Translations under genes and position numbers: made by a program
Notes under the pieces: model-generated
Told to the model about the DNA's origin: nothing
What the model saw: only the letters and a program-made list of their open reading frames with translations
Database searches by the model: none
NCBI RefSeq assembly: GCF_001465345.1
Contig: NZ_CP013655.1
Location: forward strand, 496,001 to 560,000
Length of the DNA stretch: 64,000 nucleotides
From: Enterococcus rotai
GTDB lineage: Bacteria > Bacillota > Bacilli > Lactobacillales > Enterococcaceae
Direction: 5' to 3'
Part shown: piece after piece, positions 8,606-18,531 of the stretch
Position numbering within the stretch: the stretch's first letter is position 1
Layout: every line of letters starts with the position of its first letter

Positions 8606-10945
8606 TCAGTCAAGAATCGGTTTTAATTCCAATAACGCGATGCCATTCGTATCAAGCGTCACATAATAATTGAAGCTATTGTCGATTTGAGTATCAAAAA
8701 CTTTGATTTTAGGACGAGTATTGTCCACAATATATTCTTGCGCTTCTAAATCAAGTGTCCCGGCGTTACTAAACTCTTCATAGGTGTAAAACAATGCACC
8801 ATTATGGCGATTAAAATCAATTTGCTTGACCTGATAATTCGCTGATTTTATGGCGGTTAATTCAATTTCAAACGTCACTGCCTGACTTTTAAGAAAGGCT
8901 TCTTCCGAAGACAAATGAGGATCAAAATAATTCGTATTAAACAACAACAGTTGGTATTGCCCCTCTTCATAGGTCAATATATATTCTTCCCCTTGAGCCA
9001 AAACTCCTCCCTGCATTCTTCTTGCTAGCCATAAACAAAAATAAGCTGGGCGTTTGCCGCTATAATAGTGAAACAATTCCAAGCCATCATTTTTTAATGG
9101 TCGCTCTTGTGTTTCTTGCTCATATAATTCAATATTCAACCAAAATCCGAACCCTTCTACCAACGTGTCCAAGATTAAAAGATCTTTTAAAATAATCGCA
9201 CCTCTAAAAAATGTCCCATTACTATTTCTAGTCATCCCAGTTAACGTGTTCCATTCAGTAAGGTATAGCGGTAACTTGATTTCGTATTCTTTTAGAATAT
9301 GCTTGATATCCATAGTTTTATTCAATACATATTGATGATAGTTCTTCAAATCAGGAAATGTGCTGTCTAAATTTTGAAACACGTAATTCGGTTCGGCTGA
9401 AAATGAGAGAAAATCGCAAGCTGTCGCGATTGTTTTGCAAAAAAATTCTGTCAGCTTCTGATCTTTTTTCTCAAAGAACGGATCAGGCAAAGGAATCTCA
9501 GCCCCAATTTCGATTTTTGGTGAAATAGTAGCCAGCATTTGTTTTATTTCTAAGAATTCTGGATAGTATTCTACAAGATTTTCTCCTTTAAACAAACAAT
9601 TGATTTTCCATTGTCCAATTGATCTTATGCCAAAATTATTTTGGATATACTGGAAAAACTTAGGATAAAGTGCTTTGACTCCCACACTAAATTGTTTGAA
9701 TTCTACAAGGGACAATTGATAAAAAATAGCGATATCTGCTTCTTCTAAAAAGGTCAAAATATAATCCCAATTTTCAAATGCAGGAAAAGAGTTCATAGAA
9801 GCTTCTTGATGAACCTGAACAGATAAAGGAATTTGTCTAAATAAACGCTGAATACTAATGTACTTGATGTCCATTTGCTTTTTTAACTCTAAAATTTCTG
9901 TTTGAATTTTTTTTGAGCCCAAAGCTTCCCATGACCCAATATGAATAATGATTTCTTTTTTCTGATAGTTGGTTGCTTGCTTTTCTGTTGTGATATGCAA
10001 TTGCTTTGTTTTTAAGGATAATTCTGACGGCCTTACATCATCTGTCGCCGTTTGGATATAGCTATATAATGGGATCAAGATTTCCTTCACCTGAAGTTCA
10101 GGTGTTTGGATTTTCTGATTGTTTTTTTTCGGTGTACGAGATTCTGGTAAATGGGCTGAGCGGTAATTAGTTGGTGAATCATTAAATATTTTTTTGAAAT
10201 GTTCACGGTACGTTTTACTATTGCTAAATCCATTATCCAACGCAATTTGCTCAATACTTTTTTTCGTATAAAGTAATTCTGATAAGCTATGCTTCACACA
10301 AATCGTCCGCACATAATGAGAAAAATATTCCCCAGTTTCCTTTTTAAAAAACTTAGATAGAGCGGACTCTGACATAAAGAAATGATCTGCGACATCAGAT
10401 AATAAAATACCATTTTGATAATGTTCTTCAATATATTCTAGAATTTCTCTAAGTTTTTGATTATCGGAAGGATGATAGTCTAAGACTTCTTCTTTTTGAA
10501 AATGATGGACAAGTGACAAAATAATTTGTGTCAAATATAACGTTATTTTCAACCGTTTCGATGGATCATCACTAAGCTCAACCAAGCATAGTTCAGCAAC
10601 TTGTCTTCTTAATGAAGCGATCGCATGCATTTTGCCATGCTCTTTTTGTTTTGGCTGACATTCAAAGTGCGTATAAAAAAAGGCTGGAAATTGAGTTGCG
10701 AAAAAAAGATTGTTCATACCCAGCTCTAAGTATGAACAAGCAGCAACTGCAGTAGTTGCTAAAACAAATTGATCACCAGTATTTACTAAAAATAACTCGC
10801 CAGCTTCTATTTGATTCGTTGTTTCAGCTATCGTTATGAGCATCGATCCTTTTAACACAACTAAAATGGTTGTTTCTTTACAAAAAACATGCTTTTCCTT
10901 ATCTAATTGTTGATAATTGATCTGATAATTTTCATTTACAATCAT
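8606..10945 (-). CDS. AraC-type regulator fused to a GH39-like glycosidase domain
   Basis: A 779-aa protein. Residues 1-120 look like a cupin-type sensing domain. About 165-265 is a two-motif AraC/XylS DNA-binding domain (ILEYIEEHYQNGILLSDVADHFFMSESALSKFFKK, read in parts, then IALDNGFSNSKTYREHFKK). About 300-779 resembles a GH39 beta-xylosidase-like barrel and sandwich, with LYLTEWNT as the likely acid or nucleophile segment. Such fusions occur in Lactobacillales; whether the barrel is catalytic or only a sugar sensor is not clear from the sequence. The gene is divergent from the M20/MFS operon at 11134, which it may regulate. The start ATG has AGAGGA upstream. Confidence 0.8.
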   Translation of the reverse strand: MIVNENYQINYQQLDKEKHVFCKETTILVVLKGSMLITIAETTNQIEAGELFLVNTGDQFVLATTAVAACSYLELGMNNLFFATQFPAFFYTHFECQPKQKEHGKMHAIASLRRQVAELCLVELSDDPSKRLKITLYLTQIILSLVHHFQKEEVLDYHPSDNQKLREILEYIEEHYQNGILLSDVADHFFMSESALSKFFKKETGEYFSHYVRTICVKHSLSELLYTKKSIEQIALDNGFSNSKTYREHFKKIFNDSPTNYRSAHLPESRTPKKNNQKIQTPELQVKEILIPLYSYIQTATDDVRPSELSLKTKQLHITTEKQATNYQKKEIIIHIGSWEALGSKKIQTEILELKKQMDIKYISIQRLFRQIPLSVQVHQEASMNSFPAFENWDYILTFLEEADIAIFYQLSLVEFKQFSVGVKALYPKFFQYIQNNFGIRSIGQWKINCLFKGENLVEYYPEFLEIKQMLATISPKIEIGAEIPLPDPFFEKKDQKLTEFFCKTIATACDFLSFSAEPNYVFQNLDSTFPDLKNYHQYVLNKTMDIKHILKEYEIKLPLYLTEWNTLTGMTRNSNGTFFRGAIILKDLLILDTLVEGFGFWLNIELYEQETQERPLKNDGLELFHYYSGKRPAYFCLWLARRMQGGVLAQGEEYILTYEEGQYQLLLFNTNYFDPHLSSEEAFLKSQAVTFEIELTAIKSANYQVKQIDFNRHNGALFYTYEEFSNAGTLDLEAQEYIVDNTRPKIKVFDTQIDNSFNYYVTLDTNGIALLELKPILD

Positions 10946-11076
10946 TTTTAATCCTCTACTTTCTATCTCTTTCCTATTATACCATCTAAATCAGAAAATA
11001 ACGTTCGTTTCTAGTGTCATTTATTTCCTGCTTTTGTTTTTTAAAAGAACTCTCTGAAATTAGGAAATTCCTGGCA

Positions 11077-11104
11077 TTGTGAAGTTTTTAATTAAGCATA
11101 GAAT
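11077..11104 (+). promoter_or_regulatory. Candidate promoter of the M20/MFS/M20 operon
   Basis: TTGTGA (11077-11082), a 16-base spacer and TAGAAT (11099-11104) lie 30 bases before the first gene, which has the ribosome binding site AAAGGAGC. A palindrome-like AGGAAATTCCT sits just upstream and could be an operator. Predicted from sequence only. Confidence 0.45.
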
Positions 11105-11133
11105 ATGAATTGTATTTGAAAGGAGCAGTTTAA

Positions 11134-12330
11134 ATGAACGATCTACAGACACAACTATTTACAAAGCTTCAACAAAAAGAAGCAGATATGATCGCAATCC
11201 GTCGCCATTTTCATGAGAATCCAGAATTATCGTTTCATGAAACGAAAACGGCACAATATATTGCTGATTTTTATGCTGGAAAGGATTGTACTGTTCAAAC
11301 GAATATTGGCGGCGGTCATGGACTTTTAGTCGATATTCATGGGGGAAAGGTGGGACCAAGCTTGGCAATCCGAGCAGATTTCGACGCTTTGCCAATCCAA
11401 GAAGATACAGGTCTGCCCTTTTCATCCAAAACAGCTGGTGTGATGCATGCTTGCGGACACGATGGGCACACAGCTTACATGATGATTTTAGCGGATTCAT
11501 TGATTGAATTGAAAGAACAGCTAACAGGAACGATTCGTGTGATTCATCAACCTGCCGAAGAAGTACCACCTGGTGGTGCTAAAGGGATGATCGAAGCTGG
11601 TTGTTTAGACGGTATCGATCATGTGCTGGGAATCCACGTTATGAGTATGATGCCACTTGGCGATGTACTTTACCATCCAGGATCGGTTCATACTGGTCGG
11701 GCAACGTTTAAAGTCATCATGCAAGGAAAAGGTGGTCATGGTTCAACTCCTCAAGACGCCAATGATACGATCGTTGCAGCTTCTCAATTTGTAACAGCTG
11801 TTCAAACGATCGTCAGCCGTAGAATCGATCCATTTGATACTGCAACCGTTACAATCGGTTCTTTTGATGGTAAAGGTTCAGCTAACGTGATCAAAGATTC
11901 TGTTACGCTTGAAGGTGATGTACGGATCATGAAAGAAGAAACTCGAGCAATCGTTGAAAAAGAATTCAAACAAATTTTAGATGGAATCTGCCGGACCTTT
12001 GGTATCAGCTATGAACTTGATTATGCCAATGATTATCCTGTTTGTGTCAACGATCCAAAAACCACTGAAATGGTCGCAGCAGCCTTGAACAAAGCACAAA
12101 TCCCAGAAGTGAAACAACTAATCGAGTGTGGACCACAAACTCCTTCTGAAGATTTTGCTTATTATGCCAAAGAGCGTCCAAGTTGTTTCTTTTTCGTTGG
12201 CGCACACAAAGAAGGAACACCAATGTATCCACATCATCATCCAAAATTTTATATAGATGAAGACTGTCTATTGATTGCTGCAAAATCAATGGGCGCAGCT
12301 GTCTTACATTATTTATCTGAAGGAGTTTAA
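11134..12330 (+). CDS. M20 family amidohydrolase (hippurate/N-acyl-amino-acid hydrolase type)
   Basis: A zinc-dependent amidohydrolase of the M20D group, 398 aa, normal length. Metal-binding segments are MHACGHDGHTA (about 105-115), HQPAEEVPPGGAKGM (about 142-156) and a C-terminal HHHPKFYIDED. The dimerisation insert contains GKGGHGSTPQ. The family removes acyl groups from amino acids or small peptides; the substrate here is unknown. It is the first gene of a three-gene operon with an MFS carrier and a second M20 enzyme, suggesting import or export and hydrolysis of an acylated amino acid. Confidence 0.9.
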   Translation: MNDLQTQLFTKLQQKEADMIAIRRHFHENPELSFHETKTAQYIADFYAGKDCTVQTNIGGGHGLLVDIHGGKVGPSLAIRADFDALPIQEDTGLPFSSKTAGVMHACGHDGHTAYMMILADSLIELKEQLTGTIRVIHQPAEEVPPGGAKGMIEAGCLDGIDHVLGIHVMSMMPLGDVLYHPGSVHTGRATFKVIMQGKGGHGSTPQDANDTIVAASQFVTAVQTIVSRRIDPFDTATVTIGSFDGKGSANVIKDSVTLEGDVRIMKEETRAIVEKEFKQILDGICRTFGISYELDYANDYPVCVNDPKTTEMVAAALNKAQIPEVKQLIECGPQTPSEDFAYYAKERPSCFFFVGAHKEGTPMYPHHHPKFYIDEDCLLIAAKSMGAAVLHYLSEGV

Positions 12331-12332
12331 TC

Positions 12333-13730
12333 ATGAAAGCAACAACACATACAGTAGATACTGCAGCATACAAAGGGACAAATAAATTACTGATTGGAAT
12401 CGTATTAAGCGTATTGACCTATTGGCTATTTGCCCAATCTTTACTAAATATGGCGCCAGCCGTACAAAGTGACTTAGGGGTTTCTTCTGGTGTTTTAAAC
12501 ATAGGAATTTCCATGACTGGTTTATTCTCAGGTATCTTTATCGTCGTAGCTGGCGGATTAGCTGATAAGCTAGGACGAATGAAATTAACTTATATCGGCC
12601 TTATTTTAAGCGTTATCGGTTCAGCAGCTTTAGTGGTTGCACACGGACCTGTTTTATTTATCGGTGGCCGAATTTTACAAGGGCTATCCGCTGCTTGTAT
12701 CATGCCAGCAACAATGGCCTTAGTTAAAACCTATTATGAAGGCAAAGATCGTCAACGAGCTTTAAGTTATTGGTCGATCGGTTCTTGGGGGGGTTCAGGT
12801 TTATGCTCATTTTTTGGCGGAGCTATTGCAAGTTCATTAGGCTGGCGCTACGTTTTTATTTTTTCAATTATCGTTTCAATTTGTAGTGCATTATTGATTT
12901 TTGGCACCCCGGAAAGTAAAGTCGTTAATGATAGTAATAGTAAATTTGACTCAATTGGTTTGCTATTATTTATCGTTTCAATGGTAGCTTTAAATGTTGT
13001 CGTTTCTAAAGGCTCTGAGTTAGGTTGGACAAGTCCAATTGTACTTATTTTAGCTGTAATCGTCATTATAGGGTTGATTGCCTTTTATAAAGTAGAACAA
13101 ACAATCGATAATAGTTTTGTTGAATTTTCTCTATTTGAAAATCGCGGCTATCTTGGTGCAACCATTTCCAATTTCTTATTGAATGCAGTCGCTGGTACAT
13201 TGATCGTGATCAATACCTATGTTCAACAAGGTCGCGGTCTTTCTTCTGCCAAAACTGGGATGTTATCAATTGGTTACTTGTGTTTGGTTTTGATCACGAT
13301 TCGGATCGGGGAAAAATTATTACAAACTATCGGAGCGAAAAAACCCATGCTATGGGGAACCATTCTTTCTGGTACTGGTGTAGGCTTGATGGCTTTAACA
13401 ATGGTTACTGGAACTGTCTATTTTATTTTAGTTTTTATCGGTTACAGCCTATTTGGAATGGGTCTAGGAATGTACGCTACTCCCTCTACAGATACAGCGA
13501 TTTCTAGTGTTCCAAATGAAAAAGCAGGTGTTGCTTCCGGTATTTATAAAATGGCCAGTTCACTTGGCGGTGCCTTAGGCGTAGCCATTTCTGCAGCAGT
13601 TTATAACGGCTTTAGTGCTGGTGGGAATTACACACAAGGTGCTACATTTGGCTTACTGACAAATATTCTTTTCTGCGTTTTAGCTTTAGGTTCCATCCTA
13701 TTTATCATTCCAAAGGAAAAACAAGTATAA
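12333..13730 (+). CDS. MFS transporter, DHA2 (14-span) type
   Basis: A 465-aa integral membrane carrier starting two bases after the preceding stop. It has about 14 hydrophobic spans, with the MFS motif GGLADKLGRMKLTYIG between spans 2 and 3 and the antiporter-type motif LGWRYVFIFS in span 5-6. This layout is typical of the EmrB/QacA (DHA2) group of proton-driven antiporters. Its placement between two M20 hydrolases suggests it moves their substrate or product; a general drug efflux role is the alternative. Confidence 0.88.
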   Translation: MKATTHTVDTAAYKGTNKLLIGIVLSVLTYWLFAQSLLNMAPAVQSDLGVSSGVLNIGISMTGLFSGIFIVVAGGLADKLGRMKLTYIGLILSVIGSAALVVAHGPVLFIGGRILQGLSAACIMPATMALVKTYYEGKDRQRALSYWSIGSWGGSGLCSFFGGAIASSLGWRYVFIFSIIVSICSALLIFGTPESKVVNDSNSKFDSIGLLLFIVSMVALNVVVSKGSELGWTSPIVLILAVIVIIGLIAFYKVEQTIDNSFVEFSLFENRGYLGATISNFLLNAVAGTLIVINTYVQQGRGLSSAKTGMLSIGYLCLVLITIRIGEKLLQTIGAKKPMLWGTILSGTGVGLMALTMVTGTVYFILVFIGYSLFGMGLGMYATPSTDTAISSVPNEKAGVASGIYKMASSLGGALGVAISAAVYNGFSAGGNYTQGATFGLLTNILFCVLALGSILFIIPKEKQV

Positions 13731-13745
13731 GGAGAGAAATCAACC

Positions 13746-14891
13746 ATGAATAATCAAGAAGCATTACAATTATTAAAAGAAGTCGTACAAATCAAAAGTA
13801 TTTTAGGAGACGAAAAATTAGTTGCGGATAAATTACAAACTCTTTTTGAAAAACACGATATTCCTTGTGAACAAGTAGAGTATAGCGCTGGACGCAATCA
13901 ATTAGTTGCCACTTTAAAAGGCAATGAAGCAGGTCCAGTTCTAGGATTTTCTGGCCATATGGATGTCGTTCCTGTCGGTGAGATTCCTTGGGATGAAGAT
14001 CCTTTTAGTGCATTTGAAAAAGATGGCTTACTGTACGGTCGTGGAACCTGTGATATGAAATCAGGTCTGATCGCAGCCGTCGTTGCCATGATTCGTTTAA
14101 AAGAAGCTGGCTCAAATTTTAAAGGTACAGTAAAACTTTTAGCAACCATCGGGGAAGAAACAAGTGCCATCGGTTCCGGTCAATTAGTTGATCAAGGATA
14201 CGCAGATGATCTTGACGCATTAGTGATTGGTGAACCGACAAATGTGGAAATCGGTGTTGCACACAAAGGTGCTTTATGGCCTCGCATCACAACGTATGGC
14301 AAAACAGCACATGGTTCAATGCCAGATCAAGGAGTAAATGCGATTGAACATATGTTGCTTGTTTTAAATGCCTTTAAAGAAACCTTCGATTTTTCTCAAT
14401 CAGTAGACGAACTGGTCGGTGCCTCAACATCTAGTCTTGATATTATCAATGGCGGCAATGGAACCAATGTTGTGCCCGACAAATGCACTGTAGAAATCGA
14501 TATTCGTACCATCAAAGCTCAAAATCACACTGAATTAAAACAACAATTTAAAGCGATGCTGGATAAATTAACAGCAACTGTTCCTAATTTTAAAGCAGAG
14601 ATTGAATTCATTAATGACTTACCTTCTATGAAAACAGAACTTGATGATCCTTTCACTGTCTTAACACAAAAAGTCGTTTCAGACGTTATAGGTGAAACCG
14701 CCAATACCTTTGGCATGACTGGTTATACAGATGGTTCACAATTTGAACGTGTGAAAAAAGAATTTCCTATTTTAATTCTTGGTCCTGGTGAAACAAAATA
14801 CGCTCATCAACCCAATGAATTTGTTTCTATCAATGATTTTTACCAAATGATCACAATCAATGAAGAAATTGCGAAAACATTTTTGAACTAG
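13746..14891 (+). CDS. M20 family ArgE/DapE-type deacylase
   Basis: A zinc metallo-deacylase, 381 aa. Conserved blocks are GFSGHMDVVPVG (about 72-83), YGRGTCDMKSG (about 98-108), the catalytic Glu pair in IGEETSAIGSG (about 136-146) and HGSMPDQGVNA in the lid domain. It belongs to the acetylornithine deacetylase / succinyl-diaminopimelate desuccinylase group. No arginine or lysine genes surround it, so a peptide or acyl-amino-acid substrate is as likely as a biosynthetic role. The ribosome binding site AAGGAGAG is 9 bases upstream; a strong terminator follows. Confidence 0.87.
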   Translation: MNNQEALQLLKEVVQIKSILGDEKLVADKLQTLFEKHDIPCEQVEYSAGRNQLVATLKGNEAGPVLGFSGHMDVVPVGEIPWDEDPFSAFEKDGLLYGRGTCDMKSGLIAAVVAMIRLKEAGSNFKGTVKLLATIGEETSAIGSGQLVDQGYADDLDALVIGEPTNVEIGVAHKGALWPRITTYGKTAHGSMPDQGVNAIEHMLLVLNAFKETFDFSQSVDELVGASTSSLDIINGGNGTNVVPDKCTVEIDIRTIKAQNHTELKQQFKAMLDKLTATVPNFKAEIEFINDLPSMKTELDDPFTVLTQKVVSDVIGETANTFGMTGYTDGSQFERVKKEFPILILGPGETKYAHQPNEFVSINDFYQMITINEEIAKTFLN

Positions 14892-14898
14892 ATAGCAG

Positions 14899-14931
14899 AA
14901 AAAAGACGAGAATTTTCATCTCGTCTTTTTT
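14899..14931. terminator. Terminator after the M20/MFS operon
   Basis: A 13-bp perfect stem, AAAAAAGACGAGA (14899-14911) and TCTCGTCTTTTTT (14919-14931), has a 7-base loop and T-rich tails on both strands. It serves the plus-strand operon and the convergent Mga-like gene. Confidence 0.92.
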
Positions 14932-14947
14932 CTTTCTCTCTCTAACC

Positions 14948-16429
14948 TTAAAGCTCAAACAACTTTTTCGTCAACCGTTCTAATTCTCCTGTTGCAGGAA
15001 ATTGTGACACTTTAATGTTTAAACAGCCTTCGATTGGAATCAACATAACATGATTGTAAATAATGACATCAATTCCTTCTTTTTTTATATACTCTTCATT
15101 AATTTTTTCATTAAATACCCAAACAATATCAAAATTCCCCGGTATACGTTTCTTCAAAAGAGCAATCAAATGCTGAACATAACAGGCTTCTCCAGAAATA
15201 CTCAATAGGATTTTTTTATTATTTTCAATTGTCGTATCAATCAAATAAGAACTAAAAAGTAAACTCAAATTGGTTGCGATATCTTCTGGATAGACCAGTG
15301 GTGCATCATGTGCTAATCTGACTTGTTTTAATTTAGTTAAACAAGCGTGGTAAATTTCAGGAAATTCTGTCTGCGCATATTGATTCAGCTCCCAAGAATT
15401 CCGTTGAAATAGCGGTGTGACTCTTGATAGTAAGCTAAGATTTTCCAAAAATGAATTCACACAATGATACATCTCTTTGCTTTTGAACGGATCAAGAGGA
15501 AGACTATCTTTAAAATCAAAAATGCTATTATACTTATTTTCATATGAATGTTTACGAGTCAGGTTGATTGAATAAATTTCCCCTTCTGGAGGCAAATAAA
15601 TCACACTAGCCAATGTTACAACATAAGCATAAATATGTTCTTCGTAAGGTAAATTTTCAATGGCAAAATACTTTTTCATTAACTGATCATAAATTTCAGA
15701 AAATACATCAAAGCGCTCAGTCATTGGGTATTTTTGTTTTACATTTGGTCTAGGTGGGATAAATAAATGCTTCGTGACTCTTTGCAGAATAACATGATGC
15801 CACAATTTTGCCCGATTAGCATCTAATGTTAAAACCTGTTGATATTTAGTCAAGAAAGACTCTTGGAATTCGTAATAAAACTTTTGGATTGTTTTATCTA
15901 AATGAACATCCTCTTCCCGCCACCCACGTTGGCTCGTATAATCAAAGTATAAATACCTGATGTTGGCTTCTTCACCGATCAACGCTAAAAAAGGAGACAA
16001 CTGCAGTGTCAGATTATAGCGTTCCAACACTTCCGTCAAATTCGGCAAGTAACGTCTTAGCGTTCGTTCTGACAACCAAATCCGTTCACACCATGTTTCG
16101 ATCGAATATTCTTCACCATCCAAAAGAGCACTGAGCAACGTAAAAAGCGGTTGCTGATCAATAATGTCTGATAAAATTTCTTCGATCGTATAGGTGCTAT
16201 CCCGGTTAAAAATAATTGTTTCTTTTTTTACTTGCACAAACCCATCTATTTCAGGGCTATATTCCTGTAGTAAAGCTAAGTCACTCTTCAAAGTTTTCTT
16301 CGTCACACCCAAGTTAGCAGCCACATCTTCCATTGTCAGTAGATCAGAGGTATCCGCTAAAAAATAAATCAAATGAATCAACCGGATCGCTTTTTTATCT
16401 GTGACTAAATCCATATACAACTTACGCAT
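14948..16429 (-). CDS. Mga-family helix-turn-helix transcription regulator
   Basis: A 493-aa protein with the layout of Mga/AtxA-type regulators. An N-terminal HTH (about 30-60, TMEDVAANLGVTKKTLKSDL) is followed by a second winged HTH (about 110-150, ETWCERIWLSERTLRRYLP), a central PRD-like helical region, and a C-terminal EIIB-like segment (about 405-490, KILLSISGEACYVQHL). Such proteins are often controlled by PTS phosphorylation in their PRD-like domains; I did not map phospho-histidines. The target is unknown. The promoter region would be 16430-16510. Confidence 0.83.
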   Translation of the reverse strand: MRKLYMDLVTDKKAIRLIHLIYFLADTSDLLTMEDVAANLGVTKKTLKSDLALLQEYSPEIDGFVQVKKETIIFNRDSTYTIEEILSDIIDQQPLFTLLSALLDGEEYSIETWCERIWLSERTLRRYLPNLTEVLERYNLTLQLSPFLALIGEEANIRYLYFDYTSQRGWREEDVHLDKTIQKFYYEFQESFLTKYQQVLTLDANRAKLWHHVILQRVTKHLFIPPRPNVKQKYPMTERFDVFSEIYDQLMKKYFAIENLPYEEHIYAYVVTLASVIYLPPEGEIYSINLTRKHSYENKYNSIFDFKDSLPLDPFKSKEMYHCVNSFLENLSLLSRVTPLFQRNSWELNQYAQTEFPEIYHACLTKLKQVRLAHDAPLVYPEDIATNLSLLFSSYLIDTTIENNKKILLSISGEACYVQHLIALLKKRIPGNFDIVWVFNEKINEEYIKKEGIDVIIYNHVMLIPIEGCLNIKVSQFPATGELERLTKKLFEL

Positions 16430-16527
16430 GTTTTGGCCCCCTCGGATGTGTCTTCATTCTGTTACACTCGTTTGTAATAGTATAACATGAGTACTTTTAA
16501 AACACGCTAAAAGTGATTAACAAGCCT

Positions 16528-18027
16528 TTATAAAAGCGGAGCAAACAGTCCACAAATTTTCCCTTTGATTTTTTTCCAAGTGCTTCTTTGGGCTAATTCC
16601 CGAATCGTGATTTGTTTTGAGTTGTCTCGGTCCCTTTTAAATGCTTCAGATAACCTATGAATTGCTTGGCCATTATATAAAATAGCCGATACTTCATGAT
16701 TGATATCAAAACTACGGATATCAAAATTAGTCGAGCCAATTGTCGCGACTTCTTCATCGATAATCATTACTTTACAATGTAAAAAAGCTGTATCATCATA
16801 TTTATACACATCAATTCCTGCACTAACTAGTGTCTCAAGGTAAAAATCATTACCATAATAAGATAATTTCCGGTCGCCTTTGCCTGGAATGATTACTTCA
16901 ACCTTGACGCCATTACGGGCAACTCTTCTTAATAACGCCAGCATTTCATCATCTGGAACTAAGTACGGACTGGCAATAGAGACTTTTCCCTTTGCGGAGT
17001 CGATCAAGTTAAACAACACATCCCGAACCACTCGCTCTTGATCATACGGTCCGCCATAAATCACTTGCCCCTCGTCAGTTCCTGTACTACCCAACGGAAA
17101 ATACGTCTCAGACATAAATTTACTAGCTGTCCCCGCACTGTTTTTCATATAGAGCCAATCATATAAAAAAGTTTCTTGTAGCTGTGTTACCAATGGACCA
17201 GTAATTTGTAAATGTGTGTCCCGCCAATGGGAAAACTTTGGAGTAATACCTAAATATTCATTTCCGATATTCAAGCCTCCTGTAAAACCAACCTTCCCAT
17301 CAACAATGATCACTTTCCTATGATTACGCCAGTTTGCTCGGGAAAGATGATAAAACGAATGGATCGGGTTAAAAATTTCCACCTCGATTTGTACCGCTCT
17401 TAATGACTCAAGGTACGCATCTGACAGCTTTACAGAACCTAAGCCATCTACACCAAAACGAACGTTTACCCCTTCCTTCGCTTTTTTTATCAAAATTTTT
17501 CTAAGTCGATCTGCTAACTCATCTTCTTTGATGATGAAATAAAACAAGTGGATATGATGTTCCGCTTCATTCAACTTCTTAAAAATCGCAGCGAACGTCT
17601 CTTCACCATCTGTGAGCACTTCAAACTGATTCCCTCCCAACACAGATTTCTTAGCCAAACGCTCATTTCTTTCTTCTAACAAACTTGCTGATTCTAATCG
17701 TTGATTGCTATTGATACTTTGAACATAATGAACCAACATTTCTTGTTCTTTCTGCTGGATGGCATTGCTTTTTAAGTTTGATCGCCCGAAGAACAAATAG
17801 ATAAATGAACCAATGATAGGCAGAAAATACAACGTAAGCACCCAAGCAACTTTTACACTGGTTACATCGTTCTTTTTAAATACAATGTACATACTTAACA
17901 CAATCGACAGCACTTCAAACAAGGTTAAAATTCCCCAAATGAATTGAGGTAAAAAAATGAAAAGAATGCCTATTGTGAAAATGAAAACAAATAAAACAAT
18001 GCTAAATCGACGAAATAATGGATTCAT
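16528..18027 (-). CDS. cls: Cardiolipin synthase
   Basis: A membrane phospholipase-D-family enzyme that condenses two phosphatidylglycerols into cardiolipin, 499 aa. Two N-terminal membrane helices (about 8-28 and 37-58) carry the usual SFIYLFFGR boundary. Two HKD motifs are complete: NHRKVIIVDGKVGFTGG (about 235) and HCKVMIIDEEVATIGSTN (about 415). Length and motif spacing match Cls. It is monocistronic; no clear terminator was found downstream. Confidence 0.95.
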   Translation of the reverse strand: MNPLFRRFSIVLFVFIFTIGILFIFLPQFIWGILTLFEVLSIVLSMYIVFKKNDVTSVKVAWVLTLYFLPIIGSFIYLFFGRSNLKSNAIQQKEQEMLVHYVQSINSNQRLESASLLEERNERLAKKSVLGGNQFEVLTDGEETFAAIFKKLNEAEHHIHLFYFIIKEDELADRLRKILIKKAKEGVNVRFGVDGLGSVKLSDAYLESLRAVQIEVEIFNPIHSFYHLSRANWRNHRKVIIVDGKVGFTGGLNIGNEYLGITPKFSHWRDTHLQITGPLVTQLQETFLYDWLYMKNSAGTASKFMSETYFPLGSTGTDEGQVIYGGPYDQERVVRDVLFNLIDSAKGKVSIASPYLVPDDEMLALLRRVARNGVKVEVIIPGKGDRKLSYYGNDFYLETLVSAGIDVYKYDDTAFLHCKVMIIDEEVATIGSTNFDIRSFDINHEVSAILYNGQAIHRLSEAFKRDRDNSKQITIRELAQRSTWKKIKGKICGLFAPLL

Positions 18028-18324
18028 GATTTTCTCCTTTTAAATAACAATAGTTTTTAATTCGAAACCTACTATAAATTTTACTTTATCTTGAGAGACA
18101 GCTTATTTATTCATAATAATAGCGGATAAAAAAACAAGAATACAGGCATTTTTTTCACTTTTTTGGAAAACATTGTCACTTTTTATTCAGTATATCGTCT
18201 AATCCCTTGTCCTACTTGATTTCTACTTAAAATAAAATGATCAAATGACAAAAAAGTTCTGTTTTGCACTTTTTTTGCCATTCATTTCTCCCCCTCACTC
18301 ATGGTAAGTTTGTGATGTAGAAAA

Positions 18325-18415
18325 CAAAGGAAATGGAATGAGTGAAGATTTTCTATTATCTTTCCTATTTTCCTGTCAGAGCTTAACGAGCCCGATTCGC
18401 TTTTGCTTTGAAACA
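18325..18415. repeat. Dispersed structured repeat, copy 1 (degenerate)
   Basis: The right half, TCCTGTCAGAGCTTAACGAG and onward (18371-18415), matches 18665-18709 at nearly every position. The left arm (GGAAATGGAATGAG) is a diverged version of the copy-2 arm. A 45-base block is shared between copies 1 and 2, and its first part recurs at 50705. Confidence 0.75.
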
Positions 18416-18531
18416 TGCCAAGAAATACAACGAAGTGATGAGTTGATATTGATTGCTCCTGCGATTACTCGTCGCACGAAAAGACTTGGTACAAGATGAC
18501 TGAAAGGAACGTTGCTTCCTTCTGTTATTAA

